Position numbers and translations under genes: made by a program. From contig NZ_JAPVOT010000001.1 of NCBI RefSeq assembly GCF_027257845.1, positions 124,001 through 188,000 of the forward strand: a stretch of 64,000 nt of DNA. Reading direction: 5' to 3'. The DNA is from Alteromonas sp. BMJM2. GTDB taxonomy: Bacteria; Pseudomonadota; Gammaproteobacteria; Enterobacterales; Alteromonadaceae. Positions 43,330-52,954 of the stretch are shown one piece after another; the stretch's first letter is position 1; every line of letters starts with the position of its first letter. The notes below the pieces were generated by a model that ran no database searches, was not told the DNA's origin, and saw nothing but the letters and a program-made list of their open reading frames with translations.

Positions 43330-43734
43330 TTAAACACCTTCCATGTTAGTCGTTCCGACAAGTGGGCTAATCAAAACCCACACACCATCTCGTTCGCATG
43401 ATGTGAGTTTGCCACGGGTAGTGCTAGACACTGTGACTGGGCTATTATCGCTTAAAACAAATCTAATGCACTTATTGCCAGTGGCTGAAATATAACGCTC
43501 TTTAGAAAGATAACGAGCACCATTGAAGGTTATCGGAATCAAGTCCTTTGTATTAAAAAGCGTATTAGCTTTAGGAATATTAACAGTTAAAGCACTGGTT
43601 CTATTTAGCGAATAAGCCAGAGAAGAGTGAACCAATGGTATGTCTGCTTCTGTAACCGTGGGGGTATTAGTGCAACCTGTTACGCCCATCACTACTGTGA
43701 CAGCAGAGAAAAAATAGGTGATGTGTTTAAACAT
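43330..43734 (-). CDS. Small lipoprotein heading the capsule export operon
   Basis: A 134-residue protein with a lipoprotein signal peptide (VVMGVTGC, cysteine at residue 21). The mature part has three further Cys and a beta-rich look, with RYLSKERYISATGNKCIRF central. No family recognised. It is five bases upstream of the KpsD-like gene, so it is probably an accessory of the export channel. Such small lipoproteins are common at this position in Alteromonadales polysaccharide loci (general impression, not checked). Confidence 0.75.
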   Translation of the reverse strand: MFKHITYFFSAVTVVMGVTGCTNTPTVTEADIPLVHSSLAYSLNRTSALTVNIPKANTLFNTKDLIPITFNGARYLSKERYISATGNKCIRFVLSDNSPVTVSSTTRGKLTSCERDGVWVLISPLVGTTNMEGV

Positions 43735-44030
43735 TCGCTTTCATATCCGTGTAGCAATTTGGCGATAGGATAACACAAGATTTATTAAATGCGTGATTGT
43801 GATAGATGCAATATAGAACTCAATAAGCGAATGTTGTATGGCGCTCTAAAGCCCTGTGGGTATTAAGATGCTCGCTTAAATAAAAAAGTGTGTCTCGCGG
43901 TAGTCGTTCTGCCTTTACAAAAAAATCAATTTTGTGTAAATCTTGCACGTTAATTGCTTATCACCAGTGTTATTAGGGAAGAGTTGCGCGTTGGAAACTC
44001 TCCATCATAAATAGTTTGAAATAACATCTA

Positions 44031-44057
44031 GGCGGTAAAGTGGAAGTAGTTACCGCC
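44031..44057. promoter_or_regulatory. GGCGGTAA inverted repeat (ops-like)
   Basis: GGCGGTAA (44031-44038) and TTACCGCC (44050-44057) form a perfect 8-base stem with an 11-base loop. Each arm resembles the start of the RfaH-binding ops element (GGCGGTAG plus three bases), differing at the eighth position. It could be a hairpin or a paired regulatory site in the leader. Confidence 0.35.
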
Positions 44058-44099
44058 GAAAGAGTTTTTCGAAATTCGTAGTGAATTAATGTAATAAAT

Positions 44100-44127
44100 G
44101 GCGCAAATCCGTGACACTTTTTGCGCC
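44100..44127. repeat. Second stem-loop in the polysaccharide leader region
   Basis: GGCGCAAA (44100-44107) pairs perfectly with TTTGCGCC (44120-44127) around a 12-base loop. No T run follows on either strand, so it is more likely a structural leader element or operator than a terminator. Confidence 0.4.
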
Positions 44128-44482
44128 TCAACGTTTAACCTCTCAAGGTCAATAATGTAAAGCTTAGTATGAGGGTAAACATCGCAGACCCTATAAAGAC
44201 AAAAAAATGAGTTTTCATGAATGTTGGGTGTAGCGTGAAAAGAAAATTAAGCAAGCATGGTATATGAAGACTTTTTTACCAGCTAGGGTGGTTAGTTGAG
44301 CAAATGTTTTATATCATTACAAAAAAGTGTTATGCACAGTGATGGAACAGAAAGGTCAGTTTACTTCTGTTGTGGTTATGGAAAATTTTGTAGTTATACA
44401 TGGAACTTAGGTTGAAATACTTACCAAAAATAAATACTACTCCCGTCGTGTTTTTGTCAATCGATAGGGGTTACCAGGAATT

Positions 44483-45553
44483 GTGCTTTTTATGCTAGCT
44501 CATCTGCAGTTCGTGCCGCTTTTCACTGCATTCTTTGTTGCGCTAATATTGTTAGTGGTAATGACTCCGCTTGCGCATCAGTTTGGCTTGGTTGATCAAC
44601 CTACGGCAAGAAAGCGTCATGCCGGAATAGTGCCTTTAACGGGCGGCGTTGCTATTTTTATGGCCGTGTTGGTTGCAAGTGTTGCAACCGACGTGTGGAT
44701 GAAAAATAACCCACTTTTCTTTACTGCGTCTGCCTTTGTTGTGTTGCTGGGCATGTTAGATGATAAATTCGACCTAAGTGCAAAAGGACGACTTATGTGC
44801 CAGTTTGGCGTCGCTTCAATTATGGCGTGGAGCGCGCAAAACTACATTACGTCTTTAGGCAGTATTGTAGGGACTGAGGAAGTTTTCCTTGGTATTGGCG
44901 GCTATTTCTTCACCATCGTGTGTGTTGTCGGGGTTATCAATGCATTTAATATGATTGATGGTATCGACGGGCTAGCTGCTGGAATGAGTTTAGTCATTCT
45001 ACTGACGTTAGTTGGCTTTCTTATCGCAACTGGCAATGGCGTTGCTATCATGGAGCCTTTGATAATAGTTGCTGCAATTGTCCCGTTTTTAGCATTTAAC
45101 CTCAGCTGGAAAGGCTTTAAGGGCAACAAAATTTTTATGGGTGACTCTGGCAGTATGTTTGTGGGTCTCACCATTGTCTGGTTATTGGTTGATCATACTC
45201 AAGGAGAAGGAGCCGCATTTAGACCTATTACTGCTGTTTGGCTTATAGGTCTCCCTTTAATGGATATGGCTGCCATCATGTATCGCCGTGCTAGAAAAGG
45301 GCAATCCATGTTGCGACCAGACAGACAGCATCTTCACAATATTTTCATGCGTGCGGGTCTCAGCAGCAGAAAATCCCTTATTGCCATTTTAGCGTTAGGC
45401 GCGTGTTTCTGTGCAGTTGGAATACTGGGTGAAGTCTATCGCGTCTCAGAAGCTATCATGTTCTGGGGATTTATGGCACTGCTTGTGGTTTACAGTTTCG
45501 TTATTCAAAATATCTGGAATGTTTTGCGATTTATAAAGCGCGTGACAGCCTAG
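44483..45553 (+). CDS. wecA: Undecaprenyl-phosphate sugar-1-phosphate transferase (WecA-like)
   Basis: A 356-residue membrane transferase with about eleven helices and the polyprenyl-phosphate transferase motifs: GMLDDKFDLSAKGR (DDxxD-like), NAFNMIDGIDGLAAG, FMGDSGSMFVG and RPDRQHLHN. WecA transfers GlcNAc-1-phosphate to undecaprenyl phosphate and starts O-antigen, capsule or ECA chains. It starts at GTG with AGGA close upstream; an ATG three codons later is an alternative. Glycosyltransferases follow. Confidence 0.9.
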   Translation: MLFMLAHLQFVPLFTAFFVALILLVVMTPLAHQFGLVDQPTARKRHAGIVPLTGGVAIFMAVLVASVATDVWMKNNPLFFTASAFVVLLGMLDDKFDLSAKGRLMCQFGVASIMAWSAQNYITSLGSIVGTEEVFLGIGGYFFTIVCVVGVINAFNMIDGIDGLAAGMSLVILLTLVGFLIATGNGVAIMEPLIIVAAIVPFLAFNLSWKGFKGNKIFMGDSGSMFVGLTIVWLLVDHTQGEGAAFRPITAVWLIGLPLMDMAAIMYRRARKGQSMLRPDRQHLHNIFMRAGLSSRKSLIAILALGACFCAVGILGEVYRVSEAIMFWGFMALLVVYSFVIQNIWNVLRFIKRVTA

Positions 45554-45711
45554 CTCTCAAGAAATCCTCAACTACTTGCAATTATGAAGCATAGGTAAAA
45601 TGTGCAGAACTAAAATGCGTAGATGCCAGCAGCATTTCTCTGTAAGATATTGTAAAGAAGCGCACTAATTATGTCTCTCTTTGTTTGCACTCGTCACAAT
45701 CGGTAATCTAT

Positions 45712-46599
45712 TTGAATAATCAATTCTCTATTCTTTGCAATAATAATCAAAAAAAACGTGTAGAAACTATCGTCGCTATGGCCGTTTATCATGCGGACAA
45801 TGTAGTGTGGCTAAAAGAAGCTATGAGCAGTATTACCACGCAAGATTATCACGATTTTTTGTTTGTCATTGTTGTAGACGGTGCGGTACCTAAGGCAATT
45901 CTGGATACGGTGTTAGATGCGTCAAAGCAGGATGGTAGAATAGTTGTTACACAAAATTCAGATAATGTGGGTCTTGCGAGCAGCATGAATTCAGCTGCAG
46001 AATTCGGCCTTACTTTTGAACCTCAATTTTTTGTGCGAATGGATGCAGACGATATATCTGAGCCTAATCGTCTTTCCCGTCAAGTGTCTTATATGAGAAG
46101 ACACGGCTATATAGCGGTATTAGGTACGGGTTTAACTGAGGTTAACGAAGACGGCATAAAGGTGGGAGCTCGGGTAATGCCTGCTTCTCATAAGCAAATC
46201 GCAAGAATATTGCCCCGTCGCTGCGCGCTTAATCATCCAACGGTTATTATTCGGTATAACGTATTCAGAGACGGCCATCGATACGACAGTAGTTTGATGA
46301 ATACTCAAGACTATTTTTTCTGGATAAAGCTCGCGTCTGAAGGGTACGTCTTCAGAAATTTAAAAGATCGCTTGTTAAAATTTCGTCGCGTGAATAACTT
46401 TTATAAACGCCGAGGTCTCAGTAAATCCCTAAACGAGTTCAAAGCACGAATATACGCCATCATAAAATTAAAACAGTATTCACTGTATAACGTGGCCTAT
46501 GCCTTTGGTGTGTTGGCATTACGTCTGATGCCCGGCAAGTTAGTGAAGTTGGCCTATAAATTAGATAGGCACCTACTTGAAAGGTTTGGTAAGCATTGA
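45712..46599 (+). CDS. Family 2 glycosyltransferase
   Basis: About 295 residues with a GT-A fold: VETIVAMAVYHADN as the first strand, FLFVIVVDGAV, and the metal-binding RMDADD motif. The start is uncertain. The only internal ATG (45778) would cut the first strand, so a TTG at 45712 is used here. It probably adds a sugar to a lipid-linked oligosaccharide begun by the WecA-like enzyme; donor and acceptor are unknown. Its stop overlaps the next glycosyltransferase start. Confidence 0.82.
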   Translation: MNNQFSILCNNNQKKRVETIVAMAVYHADNVVWLKEAMSSITTQDYHDFLFVIVVDGAVPKAILDTVLDASKQDGRIVVTQNSDNVGLASSMNSAAEFGLTFEPQFFVRMDADDISEPNRLSRQVSYMRRHGYIAVLGTGLTEVNEDGIKVGARVMPASHKQIARILPRRCALNHPTVIIRYNVFRDGHRYDSSLMNTQDYFFWIKLASEGYVFRNLKDRLLKFRRVNNFYKRRGLSKSLNEFKARIYAIIKLKQYSLYNVAYAFGVLALRLMPGKLVKLAYKLDRHLLERFGKH

Positions 46600-47450
46600 G
46601 TATTGGCATTGTCGTTATTCTTTACAACCCTGACGTGGAGCATGTAAATCGTCTGATTGATGAATTTGCTGCTGATGACTGGCAGATAGCCATCGTCGAT
46701 AACTCCCCTCATCCTACTCAGTTAGACTTAGCTAGCAACTGTATCTATTCCCACTATCCGTCAAACCTAGGCATTGCAGAGGCGCAAAATATCGGTTTAC
46801 GCGCGCTATTTTCTCAATCAATCCACTATTGTTTTCTCTTAGACCAAGACAGTAGCTTCTCACCTACCATTGCGACCTCGCTGTATCAACAGCTTATAGC
46901 GCTTGAAAAAGTAAGTCCTGTTGCTGCTATAGGCCCATCTATTCACTGCCAATTTAGTAACGCAGTGCAGGAAGGAGTGATTCAAAAAGGTAAGCAGATA
47001 TCGTTAGGACTAAGAGAAGTTAAGCAGATAATAGCGTCCGGTATGCTTATTTCTAAACAGGCATTTGATAAGGTGGGTGAGAAAGAGTCTGCACTATTCA
47101 TAGACGGCGTCGATCATGAGTGGTGTTGGCGCGCAAAGCGTTTGGGGTTAAAGGTTTATCAATCTCAATTAGTCAGCATGCCACACAGGCAAGGCGACGA
47201 TAGGATCAGCCTGTTAGGTATAACCTTTAAACAGGGAACGCCTGTAAGGCTGTACTACCAGTTGAGAAATGTGCTTATTTTAAGTCGCCGACGCTATGTC
47301 CCCATTTATTGGAAATGTCGTCATCTTTTCGCAATACCACTGCGTTACATTGTGAATCGTTTCGTTTTTGAAAATGGACAAGAGCGAGGTCAGTTTATGC
47401 GTAAGGGGCTTAGAGATGGTATCAAAAAGATTTACGGCCCTTTGAAGTAG
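46596..47450 (+). CDS. Family 2 glycosyltransferase, rhamnosyltransferase-like
   Basis: A 284-residue GT2 enzyme beginning MSIGIVVILYNPDVE, with IAIVDNSPH, the NLGIAEAQNIGLRA loop and the DQDSSF metal site. These features are typical of WbbL/RfbF-like rhamnosyltransferases; the C-terminal VRLYYQLRNVLILSRRR stretch is also shared by that group. Translation begins at TTG overlapping the upstream TGA. Sugar specificity cannot be assigned. Confidence 0.85.
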   Translation: MSIGIVVILYNPDVEHVNRLIDEFAADDWQIAIVDNSPHPTQLDLASNCIYSHYPSNLGIAEAQNIGLRALFSQSIHYCFLLDQDSSFSPTIATSLYQQLIALEKVSPVAAIGPSIHCQFSNAVQEGVIQKGKQISLGLREVKQIIASGMLISKQAFDKVGEKESALFIDGVDHEWCWRAKRLGLKVYQSQLVSMPHRQGDDRISLLGITFKQGTPVRLYYQLRNVLILSRRRYVPIYWKCRHLFAIPLRYIVNRFVFENGQERGQFMRKGLRDGIKKIYGPLK

Positions 47451-47727
47451 AGACAACGCTCAGTAAAACCGAGAACTGTGATGGAAAAGAAAGAACTTTT
47501 CTTTCACCATATTGGTGCGTGAGATATCATACTGTCACAACTTTGGTGCTAAAAAAACGAAAAGATTTATAATTTGGGCATTGAATCATTCTTTATGCTC
47601 AAAATGTGTTAGTTGGAACATCGATTGCATCTCATTGCACAAGCTGGCGTGCTTACCCAAAGTACTAGCCCTAATAAGGGTTGTGCAAAGAGACCGTCGA
47701 AGAATTTGAATCAAAAGGATATAGACT

Positions 47728-48621
47728 ATGAGTCAGGTAAAAAAGGCAGTAATTCCAGTAGCAGGGTTAGGAACACGGATGCTACCTGCCACGAAAGCAA
47801 TACCGAAGGAAATGCTTCCAGTTGTTGATAAGCCTCTAATTCAGTATGTAGTGAGCGAGTGTGTTGCAGCAGGTATCAAAGAGATTATTCTCGTTACCCA
47901 TGCAAGTAAAAATAGCATTGAAAACCACTTCGACACATCTTTTGAACTAGAGGCTACGCTAGAAGCGCGTGTGAAACGTCAGCTGCTCGAAGAAGTACAG
48001 TCTATCTGTCCTAAAGATGTAACTATCATGCAAATTCGTCAAGGTGTTGCGAATGGCCTAGGTCACGCGGTACTTTGCGCTCGTCCCCTTATTGGCGATG
48101 CGCCGTTTGCAGTTGTGTTACCTGACGTCATCATTGACGATGCTGCGAGTAACCCTAAGAAAGACAACCTTGCCGATATGGTGGCTAAGTTTAATACAAG
48201 CCGCGTTAGCCAAGTTATGGTTGAGCAGGTTGCGCAGGAAGATATCTCTAAATTCGGTATTGCAGACCTAGATGGCGCGTCTATTTCTCAAGGTGAGTCA
48301 GCAAAAATACACAAAATGGTAGAGAAGCCGCCGCTTGACGAAGCACCATCTGATTTAGCCGTTGTGGGCCGTTATGTACTCTCAGAGAAAATCTGGGACC
48401 TACTAGAGTTCACGCCTCCAGGAGCTGGTGGAGAAGTTCAGCTTACTGATGCTATCGATGCGCTAATGAAGCTAGAGCAAGTAGATGCCTATTACATGAA
48501 AGGAAAGAGCCATGATTGTGGTAGTAAACTTGGTTATATGAAGGCAAATGTTGAATACGCACTACGCCACCCGACTTTAGGGGAAGAGTTTAAAGAGTTT
48601 TTAGCTACCGTCAAAGCCTAG
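47728..48621 (+). CDS. galU: UTP-glucose-1-phosphate uridylyltransferase GalU
   Basis: A 297-residue nucleotidyltransferase with the signature [17 protein letters not shown], substrate residues in [17 protein letters not shown], and [15 protein letters not shown] near the end. It makes UDP-glucose, the input for GalE and polysaccharide synthesis. A 277-base gap precedes it and a strong terminator follows, so it is probably its own transcription unit. Confidence 0.97.
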   Translation: MSQVKKAVIPVAGLGTRMLPATKAIPKEMLPVVDKPLIQYVVSECVAAGIKEIILVTHASKNSIENHFDTSFELEATLEARVKRQLLEEVQSICPKDVTIMQIRQGVANGLGHAVLCARPLIGDAPFAVVLPDVIIDDAASNPKKDNLADMVAKFNTSRVSQVMVEQVAQEDISKFGIADLDGASISQGESAKIHKMVEKPPLDEAPSDLAVVGRYVLSEKIWDLLEFTPPGAGGEVQLTDAIDALMKLEQVDAYYMKGKSHDCGSKLGYMKANVEYALRHPTLGEEFKEFLATVKA

Positions 48622-48640
48622 TAGAAGACTTAATATAATG

Positions 48641-48675
48641 AAAAAATGCGCCTTTTTTGCGGCGCATTTTTTATT
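48641..48675. terminator. Bidirectional terminator between galU and the ComEA-like gene
   Basis: AAAAAATGCGCC pairs with GGCGCATTTTTT around a short loop, giving a T run on both strands. It serves two convergent genes. Confidence 0.9.
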
Positions 48676-48687
48676 TCAGGTGTTTAT

Positions 48688-49005
48688 TTACTTAACTTTT
48701 ACCAAGCTTTGAATCTTCGATAGCATCTTGCTACCAATTCCCTTCACTTCAGTCAATTGCGCGACTTCTAAAAAGGGCCCAACCTGTTCTCGGTAGTCAA
48801 TAATCGCTTTGGCTTTGGACACTCCAACACCCGGCAGCGTCTGTAATTCGGCGAGTGATGCCAAGTTTAAATCAAGCTTATTGGAGACCGACTGGCTAAC
48901 GTTATCCCCGTTTCTGCTCGTATCCATGCTTTGCGAATAAGCTGCAGGCATCCCTAGAGATAGTGCGGTGAGTAATACTAATCCTGTGATAGTTTTTTTC
49001 ATCAT
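48688..49005 (-). CDS. ComEA-like helix-hairpin-helix protein
   Basis: About 105 residues: a signal peptide (MKKTITGLVLLTALSLGM, then PAAYS) followed by the ComEA HhH repeat LDLNLASLAELQTLPGVG and IGSKMLSKIQSLV. Such exported proteins bind double-stranded DNA in the periplasm during natural transformation, or act in DNA handling generally. The start is taken at the ATG pair at 49005/49002, where AAGGAA lies just upstream. It is short, with no N-terminal membrane domain, the usual gammaproteobacterial form. Confidence 0.88.
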   Translation of the reverse strand: MMKKTITGLVLLTALSLGMPAAYSQSMDTSRNGDNVSQSVSNKLDLNLASLAELQTLPGVGVSKAKAIIDYREQVGPFLEVAQLTEVKGIGSKMLSKIQSLVKVK

Positions 49006-49141
49006 CGTTCCTTGTTTTAACGGTGTACACCATTTGTACAACAAGGATGGTACGAGATTAATCGGATTAGGCTAGTCCAGTTTTCGTACAGGTTTTAAAG
49101 TAATTACCTACGCTAACTGGTATAAGTGAAGAATGAGTAGA

Positions 49142-49174
49142 GAAAAAATAGCGGACATTGCCCGCTATTTTTTA
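49142..49174. terminator. Terminator downstream of the isocitrate dehydrogenase gene
   Basis: AAAAAATAGCGG pairs with CCGCTATTTTTT around a short loop. On the minus strand it lies just past the dehydrogenase stop. It separates that gene from the ComEA-like gene. Confidence 0.88.
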
Positions 49175-49183
49175 CTGTATTGC

Positions 49184-50191
49184 TTACAGACGTTCAATCA
49201 GTGCGTCGGTGAACTCAAGCGTACCCGCTTCGCCACCAAGGTCGCGTGTGGTGCGGTCGCCGCTCTCAATAACGTCTTTGAGCGCTGAGCGAATTTTTTC
49301 TGCTTTGTCGCTCATGTTCAAATATTCTAGCATTTGCGCTGCGGCTAAAATTACTGAAGTTGGGTTAGCAAGGTTTTTACCTGCAATATCAGGAGCAGAG
49401 CCGTGCACTGCTTCAAAAATAGCACAGTCTTCGCCTATGTTTGCGCCAGGAGCCATACCTAAGCCGCCCACGAGGCCTGCACATAAGTCAGATAGAATGT
49501 CACCGAATAAGTTTGTCGTAACAATGACATCAAACTGATGTGGATTCATAACTAACTGCATACAGCAGTTATCGACAATCATTTCTGCTGATTCGATGTC
49601 TGGATAGCGCTCACCAACTTCACGGGCTACTTTAAGAAATAGTCCCGACGTTGATTTTAAGATATTTGCTTTGTGAACTGCAGTCACTTTCTTTCTGCCT
49701 TCGCGGCGAGCAAGTTCGTAAGCAAAGGTCACAATCTTCTCTGCGCCGTCACGTGTAATCTTACTCATGGCTTCAGCTTCGTTGCCATCTTCAGACACTA
49801 CTTGGCCAAGACCAGAGTACATACCTTGAGTATTTTCGCGCACAGTGATGATATCGATGTCTTCATAGCGCGCTTTTGTGCCTTTAAAGGAGATCACTGG
49901 GCGAAGGTTTGCGTACAGTTTAAACTGCTTGCGAAGGCTCACGTTGATAGACGTGAATCCTTCTCCTACTGGAGTCGTAAGAGGGCCTTTAAGTGCTACT
50001 TTGTTTTTTGCAATGAGGTCGAGAGTCTCTTGTGGTAACAATTCGCCATGTTCTTCTAGAGCAACGAGTCCTGCGTCGGCATAATCGTAGGCGAAGTTAC
50101 AGCCAACTTTATCCAAAATTTTTGTGGTTGCATCGATGATATCCGGGCCAATGCCGTCACCGCGAATGACTGTAATATGTTGCTGAGTCAT
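49184..50191 (-). CDS. NAD-type isocitrate dehydrogenase
   Basis: A 335-residue enzyme of the isocitrate/isopropylmalate dehydrogenase family. Substrate residues are in [18 protein letters not shown]; Tyr in [10 protein letters not shown] and the Asp metal ligands in NLFGDILSD are present. [10 protein letters not shown] contains Asp-Ile where NADP enzymes such as E. coli Icd have Lys-Tyr, so NAD is the likely cofactor. It oxidises isocitrate to 2-oxoglutarate in the TCA cycle. Homoisocitrate or isopropylmalate activity is less likely given the SxNxxLR pattern. Single gene with its own terminator. Confidence 0.9.
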   Translation of the reverse strand: MTQQHITVIRGDGIGPDIIDATTKILDKVGCNFAYDYADAGLVALEEHGELLPQETLDLIAKNKVALKGPLTTPVGEGFTSINVSLRKQFKLYANLRPVISFKGTKARYEDIDIITVRENTQGMYSGLGQVVSEDGNEAEAMSKITRDGAEKIVTFAYELARREGRKKVTAVHKANILKSTSGLFLKVAREVGERYPDIESAEMIVDNCCMQLVMNPHQFDVIVTTNLFGDILSDLCAGLVGGLGMAPGANIGEDCAIFEAVHGSAPDIAGKNLANPTSVILAAAQMLEYLNMSDKAEKIRSALKDVIESGDRTTRDLGGEAGTLEFTDALIERL

Positions 50192-50547
50192 GATGGGAGA
50201 TCCTCTAGTGATTCTATTGTCTTAGTCGTTAGGTTCTATATGCACCGCTTTATTTTGCGAGCACAACACGCCATTGCTTGCCTGCTTATTATAAACTTGA
50301 AAAAGTAGGGGATATTAAAATGTCGCAGTGCAAAAGTTCGCGTATTTTATACGATAGAAGGCATAAGTTATAGCCATTCGTAAATATAAATTGGAAACGA
50401 GTAGAACTCTTAAATTCAGTAAACGCCGAAAAGCGCTCTATCATTCAAAAAGAAGTCCGATAACTTCATAAACCAGATAAAAACCATAGCAAAGGCCAAA
50501 AAGTCAAATAGGCTACCTTGACAACAGTTTCAACAAAATAAAATAAA
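50192..50547. other. 356-base gap upstream of the isocitrate dehydrogenase gene
   Basis: This stretch should carry the dehydrogenase promoter and the 3' region of the HDOD-like gene. It is AT-rich; no ORF, strong hairpin or recognised operator was seen. Confidence 0.4.
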
Positions 50548-52209
50548 CTAACGGGGTAGTGGGCATACCAGTAGGTTTCTTTGTTCATTTACAATGTGTG
50601 CGAGGTCTTTAGAAGACAAGGAAAGCACAGACATCCACAACTTTGCTTCTTTGGTGTTGCTCAAATCTTTACCAATTGTGGTTAATAAATACGCTTTGGC
50701 TAAATAAAAACCCAAAGATATTACCGCGTGCTCTTTTCTTAATGATGTGGGCACAGCGTCATTTGCTTTATTACACTGGTGGAGCACAGCACGCCACGTG
50801 GCGCTTTGGTGCCAGTTCCCAGCCAGTTCACCTGCAATAGAAAGCCAAGGCGATGGCGATACTATTTTAAACGTGTTGTTGATAGAAAAGTGAGGGTTTG
50901 ACCGGATGGGCAAGGTGTTTGTTACTTTCAAGCCCGGCAGTGTGAAAAGCGGTGAGCAAGCAAAGGTCATAGTAAGCGCAGCAGATTGGGCTGTAAACTT
51001 GGTCTTTGTTAGCGACGCAATGTGACTGGCAAACGCGCTTGCAACCAGCGTGAATTGTTTGCAGGTGTCGAGAAGAGGAAACTCATGTTGTGTTAATCGC
51101 TCCATTAAAGCAAATTGAACTAGCATATCGCCCACGCGCTCGGTACCGTAGGTAAGGACAGCCTGCTTTATATTCTTTACTGGCAGTTGTAGACGATTAT
51201 CTTGGCTCGCCGTGCTGATCAAAAAATGATTAAACGTGGGAGCATGCTCTATTTTTTCGCAAAGAATTGAAATATCGATGTCGCGTTTTTGCAACTCATC
51301 GATAATATGTAAAAGTGCTGAAGGGGGGCGTTGAATATTATATGTTGTTGGAAAAAAAGGCTGCCCGCCCTTAACTATTCGAGCGGCTCGAGTGTCTTCA
51401 AAAAGCGCGATAAATTCATCAAGCTCAATATACTGGCGTATTGGTGTGCGCACTGATGCAGAGGGCACCCAGCCACTCTCTCGGTCAATATTATGTGCAA
51501 GTGCGGCAAAACTATGGCTTTGCTGTATATCTACTATAGTTGCTGGAAATCCACTGGCATAAACCTTTTCACCAGGCATGGCGCGCTCAAAAAGAAGGGG
51601 CAGCGAGGACAATAAAAAGTGATGGTGTACAGGTATTAAGCGAACACATTGAGTAAAGGTACTTTGTCTTTTGTCCGGCGCTGAGCGACTTATAATTTTA
51701 GAAAGTAAACAAAGTCTTTGCGCTCGGTTGACTTTAGCGCTGGAAAGGGCACGAGCGTTTTTAGCAGAAAATACAACCCGCTTGAGACGCAAAATTTCTA
51801 GCCAAGATGACAAACCTTTTGCGCTTAAAAATTCATAAACTAATTTCTTATCACTCTGTTCATCATATGGGCCTACCTCACCTAAAAGCTCGGCGTTGGC
51901 TTTTTCATCATTGTCATAACCAGCAAGATGATAGAGGGCCAAGGTTGCCGCAACGATATGCTGAAGATAATGATCGTTAAAATGGTTGAGCTTACCAAAT
52001 ACCGTCAATAAAAGTATGTGGGTTAACTGTGGTGGAAGTGCGTTTTTCGTTGTGTTCAATGCTAACGCTGCGGCAGGCACCTCGTTAACGAGTGTGATAG
52101 CTAACTTGGCTTTTTGTAGCCAAGTATTAACTTTTTTGTCAACGCTTTCAAAGGGGCTTGGTGCAGCGAGTAACTGCGAAAACGTCGACTGAATATCGGC
52201 TGATGCCAT
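50548..52209 (-). CDS. HDOD-like regulatory domain protein
   Basis: A 553-residue soluble protein. Residues about 300-420 look like an HDOD domain (LHIIDELQKRDIDISILCEK, then VKNIKQAVLTYGTERVGDM), a non-catalytic relative of HD phosphohydrolases found in signalling proteins. The N-terminal half is helical without recognised motifs. HD metal-binding residues are not evident. It lies six bases downstream of the DUF3192 gene, so the two are probably co-transcribed. Function unknown. Confidence 0.65.
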   Translation of the reverse strand: MASADIQSTFSQLLAAPSPFESVDKKVNTWLQKAKLAITLVNEVPAAALALNTTKNALPPQLTHILLLTVFGKLNHFNDHYLQHIVAATLALYHLAGYDNDEKANAELLGEVGPYDEQSDKKLVYEFLSAKGLSSWLEILRLKRVVFSAKNARALSSAKVNRAQRLCLLSKIISRSAPDKRQSTFTQCVRLIPVHHHFLLSSLPLLFERAMPGEKVYASGFPATIVDIQQSHSFAALAHNIDRESGWVPSASVRTPIRQYIELDEFIALFEDTRAARIVKGGQPFFPTTYNIQRPPSALLHIIDELQKRDIDISILCEKIEHAPTFNHFLISTASQDNRLQLPVKNIKQAVLTYGTERVGDMLVQFALMERLTQHEFPLLDTCKQFTLVASAFASHIASLTKTKFTAQSAALTMTFACSPLFTLPGLKVTNTLPIRSNPHFSINNTFKIVSPSPWLSIAGELAGNWHQSATWRAVLHQCNKANDAVPTSLRKEHAVISLGFYLAKAYLLTTIGKDLSNTKEAKLWMSVLSLSSKDLAHIVNEQRNLLVCPLPR

Positions 52210-52215
52210 CCGCGG

Positions 52216-52590
52216 CTAACTCTCCTGATAGCTAGAGTAGGCACCATCTCCCCAGGCAATGAGTTTGTCATTTTCAAACAGTAACGGCGTGCATTCGTCT
52301 TGGGTTGTTAAGCCATCGGCGCGGACATGCTGCGTTCGAAAGAACATAACTTGAATAGCGTTAACCCCTTGGCGTTTCGCTTCGGTCAAATCTGGTGAGC
52401 CGAGTAGTGCAAGCACCTCTTCTCGCGTGCTGCCTAATTTAAGCTTGGTAATTTGAACGCGGTTGTATTCTTCTCGATCCTTCCAGTCCATGTTCTCAGG
52501 CTTATCCGGATAAAACGCAATCACCATAAAAACAAATAATGCGTAAAGTCCTACGCCAGCAAGGATGAGTCGAATAACTTTGGTGTTCAT
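52216..52590 (-). CDS. DUF3192 family protein
   Basis: A 124-residue protein with one N-terminal membrane segment (about 7-27) and the DUF3192 core: EYNRVQITKLKLGSTREEVLALLGSPD, split here as REEVLALLGSPD, then VMFFRTQ and LTTQDECTPLLFENDKL, and the ending WGDGAYSSY. The fold resembles SmpA/BamE-like small envelope domains. A second family member is at 58190-58555. Function unknown; location is probably periplasmic, anchored to the inner membrane. Confidence 0.85.
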   Translation of the reverse strand: MNTKVIRLILAGVGLYALFVFMVIAFYPDKPENMDWKDREEYNRVQITKLKLGSTREEVLALLGSPDLTEAKRQGVNAIQVMFFRTQHVRADGLTTQDECTPLLFENDKLIAWGDGAYSSYQES

Positions 52591-52946
52591 AACCGTTACT
52601 TCTCGTGTTTAAATTAATGTAATAGACAAGTATGAGAGCTTTCGCGGTAGCGCATTTCGGCCGAATAATGCGAGTATGCGCGCATAAAAGCACAGACTTA
52701 AAACGCACTCAACCTAGTCGCCCTTGCCCTGCTCTTTGTAATATTTCAAGTCTACCGTAAATTGTATACGAATAATAAGCGATTATAGTAAGTGTTTATG
52801 TCAGGCTTTAATTAAGAATAAAAAGAAAAGCAATCAAGGGTAGTAGCAAATGCAAACACAACGCTTATTTCCAAAGCGCTGCAATTACTATAATTTACCT
52901 CATGAAATTATTTTACCAAGTCACTTTATCAACTCACTTTATTAAC
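52591..52946. other. 356-base gap upstream of the DUF3192 gene
   Basis: It lies between ppnN and the DUF3192 gene and must contain the latter's promoter. Apart from the 13-base tandem repeat at its right end, no coding sequence or terminator was recognised. Confidence 0.4.
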
Positions 52947-52954
52947 TCACTTTA
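52916..52954. repeat. Three 13-base tandem repeats across the ppnN stop codon
   Basis: Units CCAAGTCACTTTA, TCAACTCACTTTA and TTAACTCACTTTA lie head to tail. The ppnN TGA is inside the third unit. It is probably a slippage product. Confidence 0.75.

Larger units (their letters stand above)
43735..44482. other. 748-base divergent regulatory region of polysaccharide genes
   Basis: This is a long non-coding gap between the leftward capsule operon and the rightward wecA-like gene. No ORF with a ribosome site was found. It holds two strong inverted repeats (listed separately) and AT-rich stretches suitable for promoters in both directions. Such long leaders are common before polysaccharide operons. 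Confidence 0.5.
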
